From G965267425 sp965267425 (GTDB lineage Bacteria > Bacteroidota > Bacteroidia > Flavobacteriales_E > Vicingaceae), in the NCBI GenBank assembly GCA_965267425.1, contig OZ253959.1:558001-622000 (forward strand): 64,000 bases of DNA, given 5' to 3'. Made by a program: the position numbers and the translations under genes. The notes beneath the pieces were generated by a model. That model was not told where the DNA came from, did no database searches, and was given only the letters and a program-made list of their open reading frames with translations. This document shows, in pieces, positions 42,642-52,460 of the stretch; positions within the stretch are counted from its first letter, which is position 1, and every line of letters begins with the position of its first letter.

Positions 42642-43874
42642 ATGACCGCAAAACCGAAAGATAGCAGGACTACAAAAAAATTGGCCGAGCGGAATTTCAA
42701 GTTAAATACATTACTTGAGATTACGCATGCTATCAATAACAATGAATCTACAGAAACCCTTATTGCGGTTTTCAAAAAAATCATAGTTGAAGAGCTAGGT
42801 ATAGGAAAGGTATTGTTGTTCAGTCATAATCAAGAATGGAGACGCATCATTACCAACGGAATAGAAGAGGCAGATGCAAACATTGACATTCAACAAGACC
42901 TGTCTTCATATGAAAAAATCACAGTTTTAACCGGTCATGAAAACGTTAAGTTGAGAAAGTTTGACGTTTTGTTGCCTGTAACTCATAATTCCAGAAAAAT
43001 AGCCTATCTATTACTTGGTGACTTGGATGTAGAAAAAATAGAAGTAAGTCCTATAATTCGACATCTTCCTTATATCCAGACGTTTACCAATATTTTCAGC
43101 GTGGCATTGGAAAACAAAAGACTATATGCTGAAAATATTCTTCAGGCAAGAATGGAAAGAGAATTGGAATTAGCTTCCAGAATGCAAAACATGCTCATTC
43201 CAATTGAACTTCCAAACAATCAGCATTTGGAAGTGGATGCCTATTACAAGCCCCACCATAAAGTTGGCGGTGATTATTATGACGTTATCCATACGTCTGA
43301 ACAAGAATTTTTCTTTTGCATGGCCGACATTTCCGGAAAAGGAATATCTGCGGCCCTGTTGATGTCTAATTTTCAGGCCAACTTGAGAGCTCATTTGGAA
43401 CACAATACCAATTTGGATGAATTGATTCAAATTCTCAATCATAAAGTTGAATTAAACACCAAAGGCCAAAATTTCATCACTTTATTTATCGGAAAATACA
43501 ACCTGCAAAACCGAACGTTGGAGTACATCAATGCTGGCCACAATCCTCCTTTGCTTTTTCAAGCCGGTGATGTATCTGAGTTAGATGTTGGTTGTACCTT
43601 GTTAGGAGCATTTGAAGAACTTCCTTCTGTTAAAACAGGTCGAGTACAAATGATCAAGAATTCAATCCTTTTGTGCTATACAGATGGCATTTCTGAAATT
43701 GAAAATGACATGAATGAAGCATATGGTGTGGATAAAATGAAATCACTTTTGATCAAGTCTCAAGCTGCGCCTATTTCTTCGTTGAATGAAAGTATTTTAA
43801 AGGATATTGATGCCTTTAGAGGACCTAGCAAATACGACGATGACGTCGCCTTATTGGGTTTCCGATTTTACTAA
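42642..43874 (+). CDS. PP2C-type (SpoIIE/RsbU) phosphatase with N-terminal GAF-like domain
   Basis: 410 residues. Residues about 20-165 resemble a GAF sensor; a helical linker (MERELELASRMQNMLIP) of the RsbU type leads to a SpoIIE domain: VGGDYYDVI, MADISGKGISAALLM, INAGHNPPLL, CYTDGISE and KYDDDVALL, with all metal aspartates present. Such phosphatases act on STAS anti-anti-sigma proteins in partner-switching control, but no anti-sigma or STAS gene is nearby. It is coupled to lpxD (3 bp) and its last 24 bp overlap the convergent ligase gene. Confidence 0.92.
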   Translation: MTAKPKDSRTTKKLAERNFKLNTLLEITHAINNNESTETLIAVFKKIIVEELGIGKVLLFSHNQEWRRIITNGIEEADANIDIQQDLSSYEKITVLTGHENVKLRKFDVLLPVTHNSRKIAYLLLGDLDVEKIEVSPIIRHLPYIQTFTNIFSVALENKRLYAENILQARMERELELASRMQNMLIPIELPNNQHLEVDAYYKPHHKVGGDYYDVIHTSEQEFFFCMADISGKGISAALLMSNFQANLRAHLEHNTNLDELIQILNHKVELNTKGQNFITLFIGKYNLQNRTLEYINAGHNPPLLFQAGDVSELDVGCTLLGAFEELPSVKTGRVQMIKNSILLCYTDGISEIENDMNEAYGVDKMKSLLIKSQAAPISSLNESILKDIDAFRGPSKYDDDVALLGFRFY

Positions 43875-45287
43875 TAATTTCTTGTGATAGATTTCTAAAG
43901 AAATCAACATTGCCACCATTCCCCAGAATGGTACAGAAGCTTTGTCTGTATCCAAATAATTGTTGAGGAAGCCGTGGGCTAAATAGGTCGTGAGACCACA
44001 AATAATCAATAAGACCAATTCTTTGATCTCCTTATTTTCTGTTCGATGATAAAGCCTGGATGCCGAAACATAAATGGCAATTACAATGACAATAAATGAT
44101 AAACTTCCAAGTACCCCAGATTCTGCCAACGGGCCAATGTATTCGCTATGTGCATTGCCTCGATTTCCAGCATTGGTGCTGATGATCGTCTTACTACCTG
44201 AATGCTGATAAGGCGCATACAAAAACGCATATGTTCCGGGTCCCCAGCCTAACATCGGTTTTTCCTTAAACATCTTGATGGCCGCTTCCCATCGATTAAT
44301 TCTTTCCAGGTTTGAGGCGTCCGTGCTCACATTGGACATGGATTGAATATGTTCTGAGAACTTAACAGAAGAATCTTGACGATTTTTGTTCAGTTTGATC
44401 ATCAGCTGATTCCAATTTAACGCCAAAATACATAAGGCCAATACGCCTGCACCAAAAACATATTTAAAGTTGATTTTCAGTTTATAGAGAAAATATACTC
44501 CGGTTGCGGCAAGGAGACTTAACCAGGCTGCACGTGTATAAGATAGCACAATGGCAATGCCAAAAATGACAATCAACGAACCTGCAAGAAATCGGACAGG
44601 TAAATTAGGTTTGCGCACGAAATGAAATAAAATTGGAAAGATCATCACAAGAATGGCACCATAGGAAGTATGATCTTTAAAAAAAGGCCACATCACCCAA
44701 TGGGACGCATCTGAAGTAAATCCAAACGTATAATGCCTGTATATGGTGTAAAAAATAACAATGGTCAACGGAATGATGAATAACCAAAAGAATCGTTCAA
44801 TATTTTTATATCGCTGAAAGATGAATATTCCCAGGTAATATATACTCAGTAAAAACCACATCCTGGCAACCACAAATTTGAACGATACGAAAGGCAATTC
44901 ACTGGTAATAGTGGTAATTATCAACCAAAAAAAGTTAAACACAATAGCCAGGGTAATGGGATGTTTAAGAGGAATTCGATCAATCTTCTTGTCCCAAATC
45001 AGGCGAATTAATAAAATGAGCATTATTCCAAACATCAACGGCTCAGTTGGAATATACATGCCCACACCCCCGAGTTCCAGATTTTCCAAATTCAATGACA
45101 AAGGCGTCATGAAAACAACAAACATAAATAGCTTGTCAATTGCAAAAAAGGCAAGAAACACCAATAATAATGCAACTGGGATGAGGGTGAACCAATACAT
45201 CTCCAGATACAGAAACATCGCATTCAGGGCAATAAAAATTGCCGAAGCAACATAAATGATCTGATTAAAATATCGGTTGAGAATCAT
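43851..45287 (-). CDS. O-antigen ligase/polymerase family membrane protein
   Basis: 478 residues with about 12 membrane spans and the large periplasmic loop of the Wzy_C/WaaL family, which contains KMFKEKPMLGWGPGTYAFLY and NAHSEYIGPLAESGVLGS. It either polymerises repeat units or ligates polysaccharide to lipid A core; sequence does not separate the two. It is the last gene of a minus-strand series with a flippase and a Wzz-like protein. Confidence 0.85.
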   Translation of the reverse strand: MILNRYFNQIIYVASAIFIALNAMFLYLEMYWFTLIPVALLLVFLAFFAIDKLFMFVVFMTPLSLNLENLELGGVGMYIPTEPLMFGIMLILLIRLIWDKKIDRIPLKHPITLAIVFNFFWLIITTITSELPFVSFKFVVARMWFLLSIYYLGIFIFQRYKNIERFFWLFIIPLTIVIFYTIYRHYTFGFTSDASHWVMWPFFKDHTSYGAILVMIFPILFHFVRKPNLPVRFLAGSLIVIFGIAIVLSYTRAAWLSLLAATGVYFLYKLKINFKYVFGAGVLALCILALNWNQLMIKLNKNRQDSSVKFSEHIQSMSNVSTDASNLERINRWEAAIKMFKEKPMLGWGPGTYAFLYAPYQHSGSKTIISTNAGNRGNAHSEYIGPLAESGVLGSLSFIVIVIAIYVSASRLYHRTENKEIKELVLLIICGLTTYLAHGFLNNYLDTDKASVPFWGMVAMLISLEIYHKKLLVKSETQ

Positions 45288-45297
45288 GAATTCAACG

Positions 45298-46320
45298 CTA
45301 TGAAGTTCCCAAGCGAAGATTTTGCAGTGTCCTCGCCACCATAATGGTTATCAAACACAGCAGAAAAGATGCAATGGTTGAAGAAACAACAATAAGCCAA
45401 CGAATGGGATAACTTTTCCGTTCAGCCGGTGTAGCTTGGTTAACAATGAACTTGTGCTCCAGACTCTTTTCCGCATCAATTTTGGCTTCAGCATATTTGG
45501 CTTTTAAAAAACTAAGTTGTTTTCTGTCCCATTCAAAATTGTCCCGAATGGAAATATAGATTCCTCCATATTCAGCTAGAGTAGCAAGTTGATTTTCAAT
45601 TACTTTTATTGCGTTCTTATTGTTCTTCAATGTGGCAACAGCCAATTGTTCCGTTAATACTTCAGATTGAGACTCAGGGTCATGAACACCCATGGCTCTG
45701 ATTTTTGCCAATGAGTCCTCCATCTGTTGCATGTAATTCATCATTCCAAAATATTCTCCCTCAACAATTTCCAATGCTTCCAGAGCAATTTTTTTACGCA
45801 TTCTATTTTTTACAGTATCAAGAAGAGAAGCAATGTCATTTGCAATAAGTGCCGCAGTATCAGGATTTCGATCCAAAACTTCCACCTTAACGGACATAAA
45901 TTCCGTTTGTTCAAATGATATGTTGCTGTTGAACTTACGCGTAAGTTTAGTCAGCTTAAACGGGTCATCTTGTTCAATTTCATAATGATTCATCAAATCA
46001 TACTTATTGATGATTCGATTTCGAATTTCGTCAGAGTTCAAAATTTGAAGCAATTGCTCCGCTTGCTCTTCTTCTCCCAATTCCAGCACATCATCTTTGC
46101 CACCAAAATTGTCGGCAATAAGTGCCTTAGAGATGGAATTGGTAGTGGTAGGGAACATGATGACCGTAGACTTGTATTTTTCTTCAATTAATAATGATAT
46201 AATTGAAGATACGATAGCCGCAGCAAAGGAAACGATGATTAATATTTTCCTGTATTGATAAACAAATACCAATAAATTTCCTGAACTAAAGTCAAATGAA
46301 TTTTCTGTCTTTTCTGACAT
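45298..46320 (-). CDS. Wzz-like polysaccharide chain-length/export protein
   Basis: 340 residues. Membrane spans near both ends (about 27-45 and 307-328) flank a helical periplasmic domain with a long coiled coil (MNYMQQMEDSLAKIRAMG region). N-terminal FVYQYRKILIIVSFAAAIVSSIISLLI followed by EEKYKSTVIMFPTT is typical of Wzz/PCP proteins, shown here in two parts. No kinase domain is present. It sets polysaccharide chain length or assists export. It lies 10 bp upstream of the ligase gene and 53 bp downstream of the flippase gene. Confidence 0.88.
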   Translation of the reverse strand: MSEKTENSFDFSSGNLLVFVYQYRKILIIVSFAAAIVSSIISLLIEEKYKSTVIMFPTTTNSISKALIADNFGGKDDVLELGEEEQAEQLLQILNSDEIRNRIINKYDLMNHYEIEQDDPFKLTKLTRKFNSNISFEQTEFMSVKVEVLDRNPDTAALIANDIASLLDTVKNRMRKKIALEALEIVEGEYFGMMNYMQQMEDSLAKIRAMGVHDPESQSEVLTEQLAVATLKNNKNAIKVIENQLATLAEYGGIYISIRDNFEWDRKQLSFLKAKYAEAKIDAEKSLEHKFIVNQATPAERKSYPIRWLIVVSSTIASFLLCLITIMVARTLQNLRLGTS

Positions 46321-46373
46321 AATATGTTAAATAATGAGTTGGCTAAATTAGAATTTTTTACACAAAGAAAGCC

Positions 46374-47813
46374 TCATTTATTTGTGGTTACCAGCTTTCG
46401 TAAATCTTTGATAGTTATAAGCTTTAGACCTAAAGTAAGGGCAATTGCCAAACTTGATACCATCAGGCAATTAATAAACCAATGAAAAGGCAATTTCATA
46501 GAAAAAGCGGATACCACAAAAAGTACCACGGCAAACAATGCCCATTTCACCATCCTAAAAGAAATGAGAGGAAATGAATATTCTTTCAAAATGACAATAA
46601 TATGCGCAATCACCACAATGGATTGTGTCACAATACTTGCATATGCGGCACCAATTGCTTGATGACTTGGTATCAGGTAATAGTTCAATACAAAATTTAA
46701 TATCATTCCTACAATGGCAATTACATTTAAAAACTTCAAATGTCCGTCAGCGGTTAACAACGTACCGCATATATATACAATTGAAGAAAATACCCAGCAC
46801 CACATTAAGATGCTGAACACTTGGCTCGATTTGATAATGTTTCCAACATACAATGCCGAGATAACATCGAATGCATAGAAACTAGACAGACAAGCCACCA
46901 AAATCGTTGGTAAAAAGATCAATTTTATGGCCGTAATAAACAAACCAAATACTGCTTCCTTCTCCTTTAAGAGATAAGCGAACATGGGAAGCAAAAGAGA
47001 AGAGAACAAAAATCCCAACATATTTGCAGCATCAAAAATTCGAAAAGCTTGTGCGTAAATTCCTGTTTCCGCAGCTCCATTCGGCAGCATCCTGTCCAAC
47101 ATAATTGAATCCAAACGGTAATAAAGCGTCATAAACAAAACCAGGGTTGCATAAGGTAGACTTCGCTTAATGACCATGATAAGAAAAGGAATATTCAGCT
47201 GTAGTTTGAAATGAACTGCTTTTTTAAGGACCAGCACAAAGACAAACAAAAAAGTCATTGAATAAGCTACGGTCTGAGCATAAACAAACCATAAAATCTC
47301 AAAATTTTGACGCAACGGAGAAAACAATAAAATGCCACAAAGTATAATCATCAAAAAGCGATCGGTAACTGAAATAACACTGTCCAATTTGAAATGATGC
47401 AAAGCAGATAAGTTGGATCTTAAATAAAGTGTAAATGATGCTAAAAACTGATTAAAAGCTAAGAACATGAGCATGTAAATTGCCGTCTTACTGTAATCCA
47501 ACAATACGGCAAAAAGGATGGTAGATACGGCATATAAAATTCCCAGGAATATTTTGGCCGATATGATTCCGGAAAAATGTTTGGTGAGCAACTGTCTGTG
47601 CTGTGCAATATTTCGATTGTTGAAATTGGTAATTCCAAAGTCAAGAATCATATTCAATAGAATCGAAATATTGAATAGTGCAAAATACGTTCCGTAGGTT
47701 TCATTACCCATTAAATTTTGAACCTCCCGATCGATTCCGAAAATCCACACAGGTTTAACTACAAGATTAAGTAGTACAAGTATCGATAAGTTGGATATGA
47801 ATTTCCGAATCAT
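46374..47813 (-). CDS. Wzx-type polysaccharide flippase (MATE/MOP superfamily)
   Basis: 479 residues with about 14 hydrophobic spans. The start IRKFISNLSILVLLNLVVKPVW and the motif YRLDSIMLDRMLP are typical of RfbX/Wzx-like proteins of the oligosaccharide flippase group. It should move lipid-linked sugar units across the inner membrane for the neighbouring ligase/polymerase. It is divergent from the glycosyltransferase gene across 154 bp. Confidence 0.87.
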   Translation of the reverse strand: MIRKFISNLSILVLLNLVVKPVWIFGIDREVQNLMGNETYGTYFALFNISILLNMILDFGITNFNNRNIAQHRQLLTKHFSGIISAKIFLGILYAVSTILFAVLLDYSKTAIYMLMFLAFNQFLASFTLYLRSNLSALHHFKLDSVISVTDRFLMIILCGILLFSPLRQNFEILWFVYAQTVAYSMTFLFVFVLVLKKAVHFKLQLNIPFLIMVIKRSLPYATLVLFMTLYYRLDSIMLDRMLPNGAAETGIYAQAFRIFDAANMLGFLFSSLLLPMFAYLLKEKEAVFGLFITAIKLIFLPTILVACLSSFYAFDVISALYVGNIIKSSQVFSILMWCWVFSSIVYICGTLLTADGHLKFLNVIAIVGMILNFVLNYYLIPSHQAIGAAYASIVTQSIVVIAHIIVILKEYSFPLISFRMVKWALFAVVLFVVSAFSMKLPFHWFINCLMVSSLAIALTLGLKLITIKDLRKLVTTNK

Positions 47814-47943
47814 GAAATTTCTTCACAGTTCACTTAGAACTATTCTAACACTATAGACGACAGATAGACTACAAACATAATCAATCTGATACTTCGAGTA
47901 GCAAGAATTCCGAATCTCTCAGTAAGACTCATGGGAAAATAGA

Positions 47944-47951
47944 TAAATTTG
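47944..47951 (+). promoter_or_regulatory. -7 box in front of the GT4 gene
   Basis: TAAATTTG, 16 bp before the ATG at 47968. The shared 154-bp region also holds AGTTC-ACTTA-GAACT near 47830, a 5-bp inverted repeat. Confidence 0.35.
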
Positions 47952-47967
47952 GTAGCTCCTTCTTGGC

Positions 47968-49074
47968 ATGGAATTGAAAATAGCAGTAAATACCAAACAT
48001 ATGATTGAAGGTAAAATGGACGGAATAGGACGTTTTACCCAAGAGATTTTTACTCGTTTGTCTCATAAACACCCGGAAATTGAATTTCATTTTTTGTTTG
48101 ACCGACCATTTGATGAAAAGTGGAATACCTTCAAAAATGTCAAACCAACGGTCATTTGGCCTAGAACGGTGCACCCGATATTATTTAAATACTGGTACAA
48201 TATTGGAGTCAACAAATATTTGAAGAAAAATCAGGTAGATCTATTTGTCAGTCCTGATGGGTTTATTCCGAAAAAATCATTTACTAAAACCTTATCGGTT
48301 ATTCATGACCTTAACTTTGAGCATTTACCTGACAAGCTTCCAGGTAAAATTACTCATATGTACCGCCGCAATTTCCCGTGGTTTGCCAGACAATCTACCA
48401 GAATTGCTACGGTGTCGGAATATTCAAAAAAAGACATTATAAAAACCTACGGAATTGCCGAAGAGAAAATTGATGTAGTATTTAATGGTGGCGAACAATT
48501 TGCAATAGAACATAATGATAAGGTGCATGGCCCTCCTTATTTCGTGTATATAGGTAGTATTCATCCAAGAAAAAATATAGATGGCTTGATCAAAGCTTTT
48601 GATTCGTTTAAGCAGTCCTCCAATTTACCTCATGAACTTCTCATTATCGGAAAACATATGTGGAACCCATCTGAAATCATGGGTATTCATGACTCATTGC
48701 AACATAAAAAATCAATTAAGTTTTTAGGAAGACTTCACGACAAAGAAGTCGCAAAATATCTGAAATCGGCGGAAGCCCTGGTCTTCGTCTCATTGTTCGA
48801 GGGATTTGGTATTCCGGTCTTGGAAGCTATGCAACTTGGCACATCTGTTATAGCTTCGAATACCACATCAATACCAGAAGTGGCCGGTGATGCTGCTTTG
48901 TTGGTTGATCCTACAAACATTAATGAGATTGCCCAAGCAATGAATAAAGTGGCAAGTTCGCCAGATTTCAGACAGGAACTGGTGGAAAAAGGTAAAGTGC
49001 GGAGCCAACAATTTTCATGGGATATGGCGGCAAAATTAATGTGGAAATCAATTAATAAAGCGCTTGGTGCTTAA
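47968..49074 (+). CDS. Glycosyltransferase family 4
   Basis: 368 residues, two Rossmann-like halves (GT-B fold). The C-terminal half has GSIHPRKNIDGLIKAF, SLFEGFGIPVLEAMQLGTSV with the sugar-nucleotide-binding E-x7-E motif, and SIPEVAGDAALLVDP. It transfers a sugar (often mannose-like) from a nucleotide donor during surface polysaccharide synthesis; donor and acceptor are unknown. Its end overlaps the start of rnhB by about 11 bp. Confidence 0.93.
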   Translation: MELKIAVNTKHMIEGKMDGIGRFTQEIFTRLSHKHPEIEFHFLFDRPFDEKWNTFKNVKPTVIWPRTVHPILFKYWYNIGVNKYLKKNQVDLFVSPDGFIPKKSFTKTLSVIHDLNFEHLPDKLPGKITHMYRRNFPWFARQSTRIATVSEYSKKDIIKTYGIAEEKIDVVFNGGEQFAIEHNDKVHGPPYFVYIGSIHPRKNIDGLIKAFDSFKQSSNLPHELLIIGKHMWNPSEIMGIHDSLQHKKSIKFLGRLHDKEVAKYLKSAEALVFVSLFEGFGIPVLEAMQLGTSVIASNTTSIPEVAGDAALLVDPTNINEIAQAMNKVASSPDFRQELVEKGKVRSQQFSWDMAAKLMWKSINKALGA

Positions 49075-49669
49075 GAAAAAATTTCAAGACAAATGGCCAG
49101 AGGCTGGTTGCGATGAGGCGGGAAGAGGATGTCTTGCGGGTCCCGTAGTAGCTGCTGCTGTCATATTGGGTAAGAAATTTCGAAATGCTGAATTAAATGA
49201 TTCAAAAAAATTAAGCGAAAAGAAAAGAGCAGAACTGGCAGAAATCATCAAAAACGAAGCTTTGGCTTGGGCGATTGCAAAAGTTGATTGCCATGAAATT
49301 GATCAAATAAATATTCTTAATGCTTCATTTCTGGCTATGCACAGGGCGCTGGATCAACTCAAAACCAGACCTGAACATATCATAGTAGACGGAAATCGAT
49401 TTAATCCTTATCCAAATGTTTCACATACCACCATTATTAAAGGAGATGCAAAATTCCTCTCCATTGCTGCGGCATCCGTTCTTGCAAAAACATGGAGAGA
49501 TCAATACATGGAGGAACAACATCTAACGTATCCACAGTACTTATGGAGTAAGAACAAGGGGTATCCCACTAAAGAGCACCGGGATGCTATTCGTACTCAT
49601 GGAAGCACAGCTTTGCACAGAAAAAGTTTTCGATTACTTCCAGAACAACTCGAAATAAAGTTTAATTAA
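49064..49669 (+). CDS. rnhB: Ribonuclease HII
   Basis: 201 residues. It cuts RNA in RNA-DNA hybrids and at single ribonucleotides. GCDEAGRGCLAGPVVAAAV carries the first catalytic Asp-Glu (D17, E18), IIVDGNRF the next Asp, and AAASVLAKTWRDQYM the last. The start is a TTG (49064) or GTG (49067), both inside the end of the glycosyltransferase gene; no ATG is available before the active site. Translational coupling to an unrelated glycosyltransferase is unusual but may simply be compaction. Confidence 0.94.
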   Translation: MVLKKKFQDKWPEAGCDEAGRGCLAGPVVAAAVILGKKFRNAELNDSKKLSEKKRAELAEIIKNEALAWAIAKVDCHEIDQINILNASFLAMHRALDQLKTRPEHIIVDGNRFNPYPNVSHTTIIKGDAKFLSIAAASVLAKTWRDQYMEEQHLTYPQYLWSKNKGYPTKEHRDAIRTHGSTALHRKSFRLLPEQLEIKFN

Positions 49670-49692
49670 CTACGCACTGTTAATTGTTGAGT

Positions 49693-49736
49693 AGTTCAAA
49701 GTGAAGGAGCTTTCTGATTAGCAGTAATTTTGAACT
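49693..49736 (+). other. Inverted repeat in the leader of the large propeller-like gene
   Basis: AGTTCAAA (49693-49700) and TTTGAACT (49729-49736) are perfect 8-bp arms around 28 nt, ending 12 bp before the ATG. It could be a regulator site or an RNA hairpin that hides the start. TATTTTTA at 49743-49750 overlaps the start codon. Confidence 0.3.
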
Positions 49737-49748
49737 GATTCTATTTTT

Positions 49749-52445
49749 ATGAAAAAGGTCACTCAGATCATCATTCTGGTTGTTGTTCTTTTGGGATTTG
49801 CAACTCTTGGATATTGGGTATTTAGCGCTGAAGAGCCCACAAAACCGGCAGTTCATTCCATTCCAGGAGAACCATCGTTGATCATTCGTATTAATGATTT
49901 TCAAAATTTGTGGAGCGAGTTAAAAGAAACCAACTTGATGTGGCAAGAATTGGAAAAAATCGAAGGCTTTTACCAATGGCAGCAACAAATAGTTTGGTTG
50001 GATTCTACGCTCCAACAATGGCCAGACATTATTGATATTCTGGATAAACAATCTGTTTATTTGTCAATTTATGGTGGTGATCCACAAGATGAATTGTTGC
50101 TTACCATACCAGTCAACAGTGAAATGGAATGGAATACTGTAAATGTTTGGTTGATAGAACAATTTGCTGCATCAATGCAAAACTCAGGAAAAGGCGACTT
50201 CTATGTCATTGCTGAAAACAACGGTAATCAACTCTTTGCCAATTTTGATCAAGGAATTATATCTGTTTCCAACACACAGGCGTTGATTGAAAATTCCTTA
50301 GGAACAACCTCAGATTCTATAGTTCAAAGCACAAAAACCACTCAATTTTTAAAACTTCATAAAACTGCGGATGATCATGTAGATGCCAATGTGTATTTGA
50401 ATTTTTCAAAACTGAATGACAATGTGCGGGACCAATTAAATTCTTCTACTACGCATTCGTTTGACAAATTTGAACATTACGGAAATTGGAGTGTGTTGGA
50501 TGTTTCTTTGAAACCAAATAAGTTGATTTTAAGTGGTTTAACCGGGGTTTCGAATCAACGTTCGTATTTGGCTCTTTTTCAAAAGCAAAAACCTCAATCC
50601 ATCAATATTGACAGGGTATTACCTTCTTCTACCATTTATTTTTTACAGTTCGGTGTAAGTAATTTTTACAAATACATCAGAGATTATAAACTATTTCTCG
50701 ACAGCATAAATCACGTTCAAACCTTTACCGCATTGGAGTCTGAGCTGTTGGATAACTACAACTTCGAATTAATAACAGAAACCGGAATTTGGATTGGAAA
50801 CGAATTTGGGTCGGCGAAGATTGAATCTGGAAATCAAAACGAACCCTTGTTGTTGTTCGGTATTTCAAATATGCGAAAAGCTCGTGAGGCCTTGTCCAGA
50901 ATTTCAGTTGAATCGGCTGAAGAGATTACAAATTACAGAGATGTAGAGATCAAGAAATTAGCTGTGAATAATTTGTTTGGAAGAATGTTGGGAAGCAATT
51001 TTCATCTGGATGGTGAAAATTATTATTCCTTTATTTCGAACTACCTACTGATCTCCAATAAACCTGAAAACCTCAAGGTGACCATTGATGATTTTTTATC
51101 TGAGCAATTGCTTTACAAGCAAAGTGAATACATCAATTTTTCCAACAACATATCTGATTTGAGCAACATTGTATTATACGTTAAGGTTGGAGAAAGTCTG
51201 ATGAATCTGCAAGATGATTTAAATGATGAACTCTGGGATATCATTGAAGAGAACTTGTCTTCTATTTCCAAGTTCGAAACCTTTGGAACTCAAATATCGT
51301 CAGGTTCAAAAAATTTATTATTTGAAAGTGTATATCTGAATTTCAACCCATCTGAGAAGAAAGAAAACCAAGTTTTATGGGAAGCACAATTGGATACAAC
51401 CTTTGCATTTAAACCAAAAGTAACGGTCAACCATGTCAACTTTGCCAATGAAATATTTGTGCAAGATGATGCCAATAACATTTACTTGATTGACAATAAA
51501 GGAAATGTGTTATGGAAAAAACAACTAACTGATCCCATAATCAGTGAAATCTATCAGATTGATGTATACAACAACAACAAATTGCAATACCTGTTTAATA
51601 CAGCCAATGCCTTGTACCTTGTTGATAGAAAAGGTAGATACGTTGAAGGGTATCCCATTAAATTTCCATACCTGGCAACCAATGGAATAACTGTCCTGGA
51701 CTACGATAAAAAGAGGGATTACAGAATCCTTGTGGCATTGGAAGGAGGTTTAATTTATAATTATGATAGGTTTGGAAAAACGGTAAAAGGATGGGAGTTT
51801 AAAGGCTCAGATGACATTCGATTTCCAATTAAGCATTTTGTCTTAAACGGCAAGGATTACATTGTTGCGTTGACAGAGTCCGGACGGCCATTTGTTTTGA
51901 ATAGAAGGGGAGAAGTACGATTAAAATTGAATATTGACGTTCCATTGTCTCCTGAAAATGGCTATTTCCTTGAAATAGGAAGTGATATTGGCCAATGCAA
52001 GATCGTCACCAGTGATAGCGTAGGAAACATTATTTATTCCTATTTCAATAATGAAGTAGAAAGACTAAATCTAGATGAACTTTCATCCTCTCATCGATTT
52101 GTCTATACGGATGTGAATAACAATGGCAGAAGAGACATCATTCTTTCTGATAGCAACTTAATGAGAATTTACAACCACAGAAAAGAAAAGCTATTCGAAA
52201 TAGAAACAGAGAATCCAATAGCTGAACAACCGTTGACTTTTGTATTTAATGATGGTGAAATTCGATATGGTTTATTAGATAACACCATAGGAAAGATTTG
52301 GTTGTATCAGAAAGAAGGTCGTATATCCGAAAACTTCCCAAAACCCGGTAATAGCTTATTCTCCATCAGTGATATTAACAAAGATGGAACCTATAACCTG
52401 ATTGTTTCCGTTGGAAACAAACTGGTTGTTTACAATCTCCAATAA
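49749..52445 (+). CDS. Large membrane-anchored protein with C-terminal propeller-like repeats
   Basis: 898 residues. One N-terminal membrane span (about 5-24), then a roughly 500-residue region built of repeating units in the style of DUF3352-like periplasmic proteins (PGEPSLIIRINDF, SNMRKAREALSRISVE). From about 560 come PQQ/FG-GAP-like strands: NIYLIDNKGNVLWKKQL, ALYLVDRKGRYVEGYP, VYTDVNNNGRRDIILSDSN and ISDINKDGTYNLIVSVGN, the last two with Asp-rich calcium-loop character. It is probably periplasmic and inner-membrane anchored. No enzymatic motif is seen and no function is established. It stands alone between rnhB and the convergent zinc-ribbon gene. Confidence 0.8.
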   Translation: MKKVTQIIILVVVLLGFATLGYWVFSAEEPTKPAVHSIPGEPSLIIRINDFQNLWSELKETNLMWQELEKIEGFYQWQQQIVWLDSTLQQWPDIIDILDKQSVYLSIYGGDPQDELLLTIPVNSEMEWNTVNVWLIEQFAASMQNSGKGDFYVIAENNGNQLFANFDQGIISVSNTQALIENSLGTTSDSIVQSTKTTQFLKLHKTADDHVDANVYLNFSKLNDNVRDQLNSSTTHSFDKFEHYGNWSVLDVSLKPNKLILSGLTGVSNQRSYLALFQKQKPQSINIDRVLPSSTIYFLQFGVSNFYKYIRDYKLFLDSINHVQTFTALESELLDNYNFELITETGIWIGNEFGSAKIESGNQNEPLLLFGISNMRKAREALSRISVESAEEITNYRDVEIKKLAVNNLFGRMLGSNFHLDGENYYSFISNYLLISNKPENLKVTIDDFLSEQLLYKQSEYINFSNNISDLSNIVLYVKVGESLMNLQDDLNDELWDIIEENLSSISKFETFGTQISSGSKNLLFESVYLNFNPSEKKENQVLWEAQLDTTFAFKPKVTVNHVNFANEIFVQDDANNIYLIDNKGNVLWKKQLTDPIISEIYQIDVYNNNKLQYLFNTANALYLVDRKGRYVEGYPIKFPYLATNGITVLDYDKKRDYRILVALEGGLIYNYDRFGKTVKGWEFKGSDDIRFPIKHFVLNGKDYIVALTESGRPFVLNRRGEVRLKLNIDVPLSPENGYFLEIGSDIGQCKIVTSDSVGNIIYSYFNNEVERLNLDELSSSHRFVYTDVNNNGRRDIILSDSNLMRIYNHRKEKLFEIETENPIAEQPLTFVFNDGEIRYGLLDNTIGKIWLYQKEGRISENFPKPGNSLFSISDINKDGTYNLIVSVGNKLVVYNLQ

Positions 52446-52460
52446 ATAATAACTCAGGAA

